From contig JBOIDR010000128.1 in the NCBI GenBank assembly GCA_050740695.1, positions 1 through 12,018 on the forward strand: 12,018 bases of DNA, read 5' to 3'. Positions 6,857 to 12,018 of the stretch are shown piece after piece. Numbering within the stretch: the stretch's first letter is position 1; each line of letters begins with the position of its first letter. Under the pieces are notes generated by a model, which saw only the letters and a list, made by a program, of their open reading frames with translations, made no database searches and was not told where the DNA came from. The position numbers were made by a program, and so were the translations under genes. This stretch comes from JACCXJ01 sp050740695. Lineage in GTDB: Bacteria; Pseudomonadota; Gammaproteobacteria; JACCXJ01.

Positions 6857-7032
6857 ATGAAGCTCCTATCGTACGAGATTCATGGGTTTCCACCGATCAG
6901 CCCATTCGAGGTCACTGAGTTGTCTGACATCGTCTTCCTTGCGGGTCCAAGCGGCGTAGGCAAGACTAAGGCAAGACTAACCTCCTAAGGCTGGGCAGAG
7001 GCGACCGGTATCCGACAGTACCGCCCACGTAA
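6857..7032 (+). pseudogene. 5' fragment of an AAA/SMC-like ATPase, frameshifted in Walker A
   Basis: From the ATG at 6857 the frame reads MKLLSYEIHGFPPISPFEV, then SDIVFLAGPSGVGKT. This is the usual opening of AAA-type ATPases related to RecF/SMC: first strand, loop, Walker A. Directly after the Walker A Lys-Thr the frame goes ARLTS and stops at 6988. Removing one copy of the 11-bp tandem duplication at 6959-6980 restores GVGKTNLLRL, the expected continuation, but this corrected frame also stops about 17 codons later (7030-7032). So most of the ATPase is missing as well. GC is near 50%, well below the flanking genes, which suggests acquired DNA. These single-gene ATPases are often parts of defence or mobile islands, but nothing here shows that directly. 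Confidence 0.65.
6959..6980 (+). repeat. 11-bp tandem duplication causing a frameshift
   Basis: GGCAAGACTAA occurs twice head to tail (6959-6969, 6970-6980). It encodes the Walker A Gly-Lys-Thr of the ATPase fragment. Because 11 is not a multiple of 3, the second copy shifts the frame. This fits replication slippage after the gene lost selection. Confidence 0.8.
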
Positions 7033-7091
7033 AGACGCCTCGACAGTCGGCAAAGGACGTCGCAATCGAAGGACCGCTCTCTCTTTATACG

Positions 7092-7105
7092 CGATGCGCT
7101 TCGTT
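7092..7105 (-). repeat. Half-copy of the palindrome found at 170-233
   Basis: On the minus strand AACGAAGCGCATCG is identical over 14 bases to the core of the left arm at 184-197. It lies 5 bases beyond the stop codon of the acyl-CoA ligase gene. No second arm is seen, so it is either a decayed unit or chance; a 14-base match to a given motif is unlikely by chance in 12 kb. Confidence 0.4.
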
Positions 7106-7109
7106 TGAA

Positions 7110-8672
7110 TCATCGCTGCCGGGCGATCGCCGACTGCGTTCCACGCAATACGTACTTCTGAATCTTACCCGTCGCAGTCTTCGGTAATTCGCTCACAAAA
7201 CTGTACGCCTTCGGCGCCTTGAAGCCGGCTAGGTTGGCGTGAGCGAATTCGTGGATTTCCTTTTCGCCGGCCGCGACGCCGGCACGCAAGACGACGAAGG
7301 CGTGCGGCGTTTCGCCCCATTTCTCATGCGGGAGGCCGACCACTGCCACTTCCAGTACCGCGGGGTGGCGCAGCAGCACCCCTTCGATCTCGACGGAGGA
7401 GATGTTCTCGCCGCCGCTGATGATGACATCCTTGAAGCGGTCGCGGATTTCCACGTAGCCGTCGGCGTGCACCACCGCCGCGTCGCCGGAGTGAAACCAG
7501 CCGCCCGCGATCGCCGTGGCGGTTGCCTCGGGGTCGTTGTAGTAGCCAGCCATGATGACGTTGCCGCGTGCGATGATTTCACCGAGCGTGGCACCGTCGC
7601 GCGGCACGTCGCGGCCCTGTTCGTCCACCACGCGCAACTCACCGGAAGTGATTAGCTCCACACCCTGGCGCGCTTTCTGTATCGCGCGTTTCTCCGGCGA
7701 CAACTCGGCGAACTCAGGGCGGGGCTCGTTGATGGTAATGAAAGGCGCGGTCTCTGTGAGCCCATACACATGGGTGATGGTCCAGCCAAGGTCTTGTTCC
7801 ACGCGCTCGATGGTCGCGGCGGAGGGCGGCGCGCCCGCAGTCATCACGCGCAGGCCGCGCGGCGTAGTGCGGCGCATTTCCGCAGGGGCGTTGGCGATAT
7901 CCATCAGCACCGTCGGCGCCGCGCAGAACATGGTGATGCGCTCGCCCTTGACGCGCTCGTACACGGCGGCGGGTTCGACCTTGCGCAGGCACACGTGCGT
8001 GGCGCCGGCGGCGGTCACACTCCAGACGAAGGTCCAGCCATTGGCGTGAAACATCGGCAGGGTCCACAGATAGCGGTCGGCCGTGCTCATGGGATGGTGA
8101 ATGATCGTGCCCACCGCGTTCACCCAAGCGTTGCGATGCGTGATCATTACCCCCTTGGGCTTGGAGGTCGTACCGCTGGTGTAGTTGATGGCGAGCAAGT
8201 CGCTCTCGGCGACTTCGGCCCGCGGGAATTCCGTGCCGGCCTGCGCGAGCAGCGACTCGTAGTTCAGCCAGCCGTTCTTTGCGCCTTCGAGCGCGACGAA
8301 GTGCTCGACCTTGGTGCAGCGCGCCCGGATGCCCTCGACCATGTCCAGATAGTGTGAGTGCGCGCAGACCACGCGCGCGCCGCTGTGATTGATGAGGTAA
8401 ACGAGGTCTTCCGCGATGAGCCGGTAGTTGAGCGGTACCACGACGGCGCCGAGTTGCGGCACCGCGTAGAACTGCTCCAGGTGTGCGGCCGTGTTCGGCG
8501 CGATGGTGGCGACGCGGTCACCCTTGCCAATGCCGAGCTTGGACAGCGCGGCGGACGCGCGGTCGCAGCGCTCGGAGAATCGCGCATAGGTCAGGCGCAG
8601 ATCGCCATCCACCACTGCCTCGCGTTGCGCATACAGCTTGCGTGAGCGACGCACGAATTCCATTGGAGTCAA
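7110..8672 (-). CDS. AMP-forming acyl-CoA synthetase (FadD-like)
   Basis: This is a full-length ANL-superfamily adenylating enzyme of 520 residues. It activates a carboxylic acid with ATP to an acyl-AMP and then forms the CoA thioester. Core motifs are intact: A3 YTSGTTSKPKG (164-174), A5 YGLTET (303-308), A7 HSGDAA (394-399), A8 RDRFKDVIISGGENISSVEIE (about 410-430) and A10 PKTATGKIQK (497-506) with catalytic Lys503. The family resembles medium/long-chain acyl-CoA ligases; the precise acid cannot be read from sequence. The start is uncertain. TTG at 8672 and ATG at 8663 lack a Shine-Dalgarno, while the frame stays open upstream as ETPLTPMEF, which matches how homologues begin. A CTG at 8684 has GGAGAG five bases before it. 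No partner genes are adjacent. An attC-like site lies 60-70 bases upstream, and low-GC debris follows the stop. Confidence 0.93.
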   Translation of the reverse strand: MTPMEFVRRSRKLYAQREAVVDGDLRLTYARFSERCDRASAALSKLGIGKGDRVATIAPNTAAHLEQFYAVPQLGAVVVPLNYRLIAEDLVYLINHSGARVVCAHSHYLDMVEGIRARCTKVEHFVALEGAKNGWLNYESLLAQAGTEFPRAEVAESDLLAINYTSGTTSKPKGVMITHRNAWVNAVGTIIHHPMSTADRYLWTLPMFHANGWTFVWSVTAAGATHVCLRKVEPAAVYERVKGERITMFCAAPTVLMDIANAPAEMRRTTPRGLRVMTAGAPPSAATIERVEQDLGWTITHVYGLTETAPFITINEPRPEFAELSPEKRAIQKARQGVELITSGELRVVDEQGRDVPRDGATLGEIIARGNVIMAGYYNDPEATATAIAGGWFHSGDAAVVHADGYVEIRDRFKDVIISGGENISSVEIEGVLLRHPAVLEVAVVGLPHEKWGETPHAFVVLRAGVAAGEKEIHEFAHANLAGFKAPKAYSFVSELPKTATGKIQKYVLRGTQSAIARQR

Positions 8673-8742
8673 AGGCGTTTCCAGAATTGCTCTCCGTTCG
8701 TGGTGGCAAAAGACTTACCGGGTTCCGTGGCCCGGCACATCC

Positions 8743-8814
8743 GCCCAACATCTGACGTGAGCGCCCAGCGGAGGCTGCACGCCGGAGACGGCCCGCTCGA
8801 TGGAAGGGTTCGGC
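8743..8814 (-). other. attC-like integron recombination site 1
   Basis: Read on the minus strand, the 72-base element starts with GCCGAAC (8814-8808) and ends with GTTGGGC (8749-8743). These correspond to the R'' (RYYYAAC) and R' (GTTRRRY) core boxes; R' fits the consensus exactly and R'' misses by one base. Symmetrical 9-base spacers separate the boxes from perfectly pairing GAGCG/CGCTC arms (8794-8798, 8759-8763), and the centre can form further short stems. The segments CCTTCCATCGAG and CTCACGTCAGATGTTGGGC look like those of attC sites from environmental integrons. It begins about 30 bases after the stop of the ORF at 8848-9054, the normal cassette layout. Confidence 0.6.
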
Positions 8815-8847
8815 GTCACCATACCGCGGCACTTATCGAAACAAAAC

Positions 8848-9054
8848 TTACGAAATTTGGGAGTCTGGAAGGTCCGTGGTCATTATTGACGCCAAATCAG
8901 AGCCGAACTCCCAGCATCCGTCAAGCACGTACCTATTGAGCCGCCGCAGGGCCCTCTTGGCCCGAAACTGAGGTGCTGAAAGACGAGTATTGCGATCACC
9001 TCTAAATATAGCGCCATCTCGGCTTAGGCGTGCAGCGATCTCAGTGTCATTCAT
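8848..9054 (-). CDS. Small hypothetical protein, probable integron cassette gene
   Basis: This 68-residue ORF begins MNDTEIAARLSRDGAIF. Its ATG is preceded by AAGGA with a 5-base spacing (AAGGAACAAG-ATG), the best ribosome binding site in the right half of the window. The middle is basic (APQFRAKRALRRLNRYV), the end acidic and polar (DLPDSQIS). I see no signal peptide, membrane segment or known domain. It sits between two attC-like sites in the same orientation, one ending about 57 bases upstream of the ATG and one starting about 33 bases after the stop, which is how a gene cassette is built. GC is lower than in the core genes. Function is unknown. It could also be a truncated gene, but the start signal argues against pure chance. 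Confidence 0.5.
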   Translation of the reverse strand: MNDTEIAARLSRDGAIFRGDRNTRLSAPQFRAKRALRRLNRYVLDGCWEFGSDLASIMTTDLPDSQIS

Positions 9055-9110
9055 CTTGTTCCTTCAGTCTGGGATGCCTGCAGCTGGCGCGTAGTCTTGC
9101 GACCATTTGA

Positions 9111-9193
9111 TTATGACGCCGAAGGTTCGACCGGCGCGCAAACAGCAAGCGGAGCGCCACTGTTTGGGCGCCCGGTTCATCGCGGGGTTAGTA
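9111..9193 (-). other. attC-like integron recombination site 2 (degenerate)
   Basis: The centre is a strong hairpin: ACCGGCGCGCAAACAG (9130-9145) pairs with CTGTTTGGGCGCCCGGT (9160-9176) with one mismatch and one bulged base around a 14-base loop. On the minus strand it is flanked by TACTAACCCCGCGATGA on the 5' side (9193-9177), close to the RYYYAAC box plus inner arm of attC sites, and by a poor R' box GTCATAA (9117-9111). About 83 bases long with an unpaired base in the stem, it has attC geometry, but the core boxes deviate from consensus, so it may be inactive. Confidence 0.42.
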
Positions 9194-9374
9194 GCGGTCA
9201 TCTCAATGACTTAAAGGTCTTGTTTGCGTGATGTGGGAGGATGTAGACACCCTGGAGCAAGTGCTCGACTACATCGAGAGCGACGCCGAGTCCGTTCCGA
9301 GTGTGGCTTGACCTCATGAGCTGCTTCGTTTCTCGGAATTCGAAGTTTGGGCAGGATTGCGGCATCCGAACAAC
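9194..9374. other. Spacer with two weak overlapping small frames
   Basis: Two short frames overlap here on opposite strands. The minus frame runs from ATG 9317 to TGA 9198 (39 residues, ends ANKTFKSLR) and stops 4 bases before attC-like site 2, as a cassette gene would. The plus frame runs from ATG 9231 to 9311 (26 residues, MWEDVDTLEQVLDYIESDA) and looks like an acidic helix. Neither has a strong ribosome binding site, and at most one can be real. This may be the remains of a second gene cassette. Confidence 0.25.
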
Positions 9375-9407
9375 GGATTGAAACGACCTTTCAGGTCGTC
9401 TCAATCC
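9375..9407. repeat. 33-bp near-perfect palindrome
   Basis: GGATTGAAACGACCT (9375-9389) and AGGTCGTCTCAATCC (9393-9407) are inverted with one mismatch around a 3-base TTC loop, so a transcript from either strand would form a 15-bp hairpin. There is no T-run after it on either strand, which argues against a simple intrinsic terminator. It marks the boundary between the cassette-like DNA and the intron-derived DNA. Confidence 0.7.
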
Positions 9408-9840
9408 TTACTGGTTGGGCCAAATTTCCTGAAGTATCCCACCACGGAGCTCCGGAGACAAGCGGCGATGGTGGGGAGGCGCTGAAGAGACCGCAGGGAC
9501 TCTGTCGACGGAAGCGCGGTGCTGTTCGCTGAGTGTAGCTGCGCACATCGCGAACTCGCGGAACCTGGTTCGAGCCGTTCTCTAGCCCGCATTTCTGACC
9601 ACGGCCCGACGCGGACCTCCGAGGCGCCGGTGTCGCCGAGCACGGACTGAAAGACGGCGAAGGCGTAGCCGACACTACGTCGAGCCAGCTTGAAGGCCGA
9701 GGCGGATGTCTGTCGTCCGGTGGACGAAAGGCCGCCGAGCGGGCGGCCAGGGATGCCGCACGGGGCTTTTGTGCGAGCAGGGTTGCGCAGCACAAAGACG
9801 ACGCCGTGCCGTGCGGATCGGCGGTCGCGGCAGGGTGGTG
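9408..9840. other. Gene-poor stretch downstream of the reverse transcriptase remnant
   Basis: On the minus strand this is where the 3' part of a group II intron (domains V and VI) should lie. I could not find a convincing 34-base domain V hairpin. Long minus-strand frames continue through here, but their composition (Ser, Pro, Arg, Ala) looks non-coding after about 9840. The frame that ends VVGYFRKFGPTSKD at 9401 is more protein-like over its last 30 residues, but has no recognisable homology. Confidence 0.3.
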
Positions 9841-10502
9841 GTGTAGAGTCGAGATGTGGCGCGGTGGTGCTACCAACCCCAAGGTCTGATGGAGGTAAGA
9901 GGCAGGATAGCGTTTGAATCCTGCGCGGCGAACCTTATGCTTGGTGCCGAGCCACCGGCGTAGCCGTTGCGTGGTGTGCGCATGGATCGCCCGATACGCC
10001 TTGTCGACGGGCCCCAAACAGAAGTACTGGGCCCAGCCCACAAGCTTTCGGTTGAGTTGCTCCACCATCGCCTCGGCCTCCATCCACGTCGTGCGGCGGG
10101 TCGTCGCCGCGCTGATCGCGGCGGTCAACCGCTGCACACTCGTCTTCGAGGGACAGGTACCGATATACGCGCGTCCCGTCTTAGTCGAGTGGCATCGCCC
10201 AAACGTGTACCCCAGAAAGTCGAAGTGCCCCTGCGGAATGCCACAGGTGCGGGTCTTCTCCTCGTTCACCACGAGCTTAAGCCGCTCCATCGTCCTCCGC
10301 ATAGCGGCCATGGCCTCTTCGGCCGAGCCCTTGCAGCAGATGACGAAGTCGTCGGCGTAGGAGACGATACGCGCTTGATAGCGCGCCTCGAACCCCAGCC
10401 GCTTCCACCGAGAATGAACCGGCGCATATACAGATCCGCCAGCAAGGGTGAAAGCGGTGATCCTTGCGGAACCCCCCGCTGACTGTCACGGTTTTGGGTC
10501 GT
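9841..10502 (-). pseudogene. Group II intron reverse transcriptase/maturase, C-terminal part
   Basis: Read on the minus strand, this part contains QNRDSQRGVPQGSPLSPLL (RT domain 4 region), LYMRRFIL, then after a frameshift at about 10408 WKRLGFEARYQARIVSYADD. The YADD catalytic box is encoded at 10348-10359. It continues through NEEKTRTCGIPQ, FDFLGYTFG, the GRAYIGTCPSK segment and the maturase/thumb motif LNRKLVGWAQYFCLGPVDK, to KHKVRRAGFKRYP and the family end LHQTLGLV. The usual LPWA-type terminus is lost in low-complexity sequence, so the left limit is approximate. The frameshift is a one-base loss between FILG and WKRLG. In intact elements this protein splices the intron RNA and reverse transcribes it into a new target. 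Confidence 0.85.
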
Positions 10503-11633
10503 GCGTCCGCCCGCGGCGAACTGCGTCGCGGGTTGCCGATTGGTTTCGTCTGGGGCGATGCGGACGGCGAGGTGCGTTTCCACCCCGATGCGGCGGTGCT
10601 CGCCGCCATTCGCACCGTGTTCGAGCGTTTTGCCGAACTGAGTTCGGCACGAAGGGTGTGGCTCTGGTTTCACGCCGAGGGCTTGAACTTTCCCCTGCGG
10701 TTTAGCCAAACCGACGAGATCCGCTGGACCCCACCGACTTACACCGCGATCCATCATATCCTCACCAATCCCGTGTATGCGGGCGCCTACTGCTATGGAA
10801 AAACCCGGCGCGAGCGATATGTCGATGCAGAGGGGCAACTCAAGAAACGCATCCGCCACCTGCCTCAGTCGGAGTGGGCGGTGCTCATCCCGGAGCATCA
10901 CGAAGGCTATATCGATTGGGCCACGTATGAGGCCAATCAAGCGCGGCTCGACACCAATACCCGTCCACAGCCCCACCAGGGGGGCGGCGCCTTGCGCGAA
11001 GGGACCGCCTTGTTGCAAGGCCTCGCCACCTGCGGACATTGCGGCCGTCGCCTGCGCACCCACTATCGCGGCCGGAACGTGACCCCCGGCTACCACTGTG
11101 CGGGCAAAGACATCGTCAGCGGACGGGGTGTCTACTGCCTCAACGTGGGCGGCGGGCAAATCAACGAAGCGGTGACACAGGCTTTTCTCGAAGCCTTCTG
11201 GAACCCCGCGGGCATTCAAGCCGCTCTTTGCGCCGCTCAACAACTGGAAGCCGATCACGATACCGCCCTGGCGCAGTGGCAACTGGCCGCCGAGCGCGCC
11301 CGCTATGAGGCAGAACGGGCCCAACGTCGCTATCGCGCCGTCGAGCCGGAAAACCGACTGGTCGCCCGCGGGCTCGAAACCGAGTGGGAGCAGCGGTTAC
11401 GGGAACTCGATCAAGCCCAGGCCGAGCTGACCCGCCGCCAACAGCAGCGCCCAACCGCCCTGACACACGCGGAGCGCAACGCCCTGCTGGCACTCGGTGA
11501 AGATCTCCAACGCGTCTGGTTCGCCCCCACCACCACATCGCGCGACCAAAAGGAACTCCTGCGCGCCCTGCTCGAAGAGGTCATCATCGCCGTCTACCGG
11601 GAGGACTACCGGGCACATCTGACGCTGCGCTAA
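10464..11633 (+). CDS. N-terminally truncated large serine recombinase
   Basis: The open frame is 389 codons, but real homology starts at about residue 16 (ARGELRRGLPIGFVW). The first codons (TTG at 10464) are antisense to the reverse transcriptase and are not native. Present are the recombinase DNA-binding domain (about 16-160, with IHHILTNPVYAGAYCYGKTRR), a zinc ribbon (CGHC at 190-193, HC at 211-212, YC at 224-225), and the long coiled coil (about 255-330, with AERARYEAERAQRRYRAVEP) that controls synapsis in this family. The whole N-terminal resolvase domain with the catalytic serine is missing, so it cannot cut DNA. The C-terminus ends abruptly in HLTLR where it joins intron sequence at about 11631. 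Intact relatives integrate or excise phages and mobile islands. The lack of internal stops suggests a fairly recent insertion or truncation. Confidence 0.85.
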   Translation: MRNPPLTVTVLGRASARGELRRGLPIGFVWGDADGEVRFHPDAAVLAAIRTVFERFAELSSARRVWLWFHAEGLNFPLRFSQTDEIRWTPPTYTAIHHILTNPVYAGAYCYGKTRRERYVDAEGQLKKRIRHLPQSEWAVLIPEHHEGYIDWATYEANQARLDTNTRPQPHQGGGALREGTALLQGLATCGHCGRRLRTHYRGRNVTPGYHCAGKDIVSGRGVYCLNVGGGQINEAVTQAFLEAFWNPAGIQAALCAAQQLEADHDTALAQWQLAAERARYEAERAQRRYRAVEPENRLVARGLETEWEQRLRELDQAQAELTRRQQQRPTALTHAERNALLALGEDLQRVWFAPTTTSRDQKELLRALLEEVIIAVYREDYRAHLTLR

Positions 11634-12018
11634 ATCCGCTTCAACGACTCGCGTGTGTCCGGTGTTCAGCAGGCTGTGCACTTCCCTTACCGCCGTCAGC
11701 GCGTTTCACTCTGGCCGATACCCCGTGTTGTTCGGCGGGCAGATCAGCTTCAAATATCGGCGTGAGCACCAATACCGCAGCCGTCTGCACCACCCTGTCG
11801 CGGATCGGGGGAATACCGATGGGCCGCAGCTTTCCATTCGGCTTCTTCAGGTACACCCGCCGGACCGCCTGGGGTCGATACGTCTTCTCCGGAGGTCTTC
11901 CGCCAGTTCCCCAAGCCAGCGCTCTACCCCGTGCGCCTCGATGTCCTCGAAACGTTCATCGTCCACTCCCGCCGCCCCCTTGTTGGCTTTGCAGCGGGCG
12001 TAGGTGTGTTGCAGAACG
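11632..12018 (-). pseudogene. Group II intron reverse transcriptase, N-terminal part (runs off window)
   Basis: From the right edge the minus strand reads ARCKANKGAAGVDDERFEDI, then ERWLGELAEDLR, a one-base loss at about 11889, then KTYRPQAVRRVYLKKPNGK, LRPIGIPPIRDRVVQTAAVL and TPIFEADLPAEQHG. An extra base in the C-run at 11721-11724 shifts the frame again. The restored frame gives YRPE, a TGA (11706-11708) where an Arg is usual, then NALTAVREVHSLLNTGHTR and VVEADL. This is the RT0 to RT2/3 region of bacterial group II intron proteins. It breaks off at the junction with the recombinase fragment, just before the first catalytic aspartate region would continue. About 70 residues between this end and the QNRDSQRG start of the other part are missing. 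Confidence 0.85.

Larger units (their letters stand above)
9841..12018 (-). mobile_element. Decayed group II intron, split by a serine recombinase fragment
   Basis: The two parts of one reverse transcriptase/maturase gene (N-terminal part on the right, C-terminal part on the left) lie in the same orientation on either side of a plus-strand recombinase piece. The intron's 5' end is outside the window, and the 3' ribozyme domains were not recognised. The element is certainly inactive, given its frameshifts, nonsense codon and missing catalytic palm segment. Confidence 0.7.

Noticed and set aside
9375..9407. CRISPR repeat (GGATTGAAAC motif)
   Set aside because: Only one unit is present, with no regularly spaced copies and no cas genes in the window. 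The unit is a simple hairpin instead.
9555..9590. tRNA-like GGTTCGAGCC motif
   Set aside because: The flanking bases do not form a T-stem, and no anticodon or acceptor arms fit at tRNA spacing.
9420..9840. Group II intron domain V
   Set aside because: No segment on the minus strand gave the expected 34-base hairpin with AGC/GTT pairing and a GAAA-type loop, so I did not annotate it.
1..12018. parS sites for ParB
   Set aside because: I looked for TGTTTCACGTGAAACA and close variants. The CACGTG-like cores at about 5198 and 7991 lack the TTTC/GAAA flanks.
9111..12018. Group IIC-attC intron inserted into the integron
   Set aside because: Such introns normally lie opposite to the cassettes and break an attC site. 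Here the RT has the same orientation as the attC-like sites, and no attC flanks the intron remnant directly.

Overview
The window looks like high-GC bacterial chromosome, most likely proteobacterial. Evidence: GC-rich third codon positions, a chromosomal-type ParA/ParB pair, a hopanoid-type nucleoside phosphorylase, a FadD-type acyl-CoA ligase and a group II intron reverse transcriptase of a kind common in proteobacteria. I cannot place it to genus from the sequence alone.

Left part (about 340-3250, minus strand): a compact core block reads parA - parB - DUF2007/zinc-ribbon protein - phosphorylase. The parA stop overlaps the parB start (ATGA), and the DUF2007 stop overlaps the phosphorylase start by 11 bases. 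To its left are about 330 bases of non-coding DNA holding a REP/MITE-like palindrome (170-233). A half-copy of that palindrome recurs at 7092-7105.

Middle (3591-6623, plus strand): divergent from parAB is one large gene for a 1010-residue protein. It has a signal peptide, a cysteine-rich N-terminus, a phosphohistidine swivel motif and then a PPDK_N ATP-grasp domain. The His-before-ATP-grasp order resembles glucan, water dikinases rather than PEP synthase. An exported dikinase is the most unusual intact gene here.

Right part (6700-12018): an accessory zone of lower or uneven GC. It begins with a broken AAA ATPase start, frameshifted by an 11-bp tandem duplication in its Walker A motif and preceded by an 11-bp inverted repeat. 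An intact acyl-CoA synthetase (minus strand) follows. Next to its 5' end is a probable integron gene cassette: two attC-like sites in the same orientation (8743-8814 and 9111-9193) bracket a 68-codon ORF with a good Shine-Dalgarno. No integrase is visible, so this looks like a CALIN-type remnant.

From about 9840 to the right edge lies a decayed group II intron reverse transcriptase gene (minus strand) with at least three frameshifts and a nonsense codon. It is split by a 1.1-kb piece of a large serine recombinase (plus strand) that lacks its catalytic domain. The zone therefore records several layers of mobile-element insertion and decay beside stable core genes.
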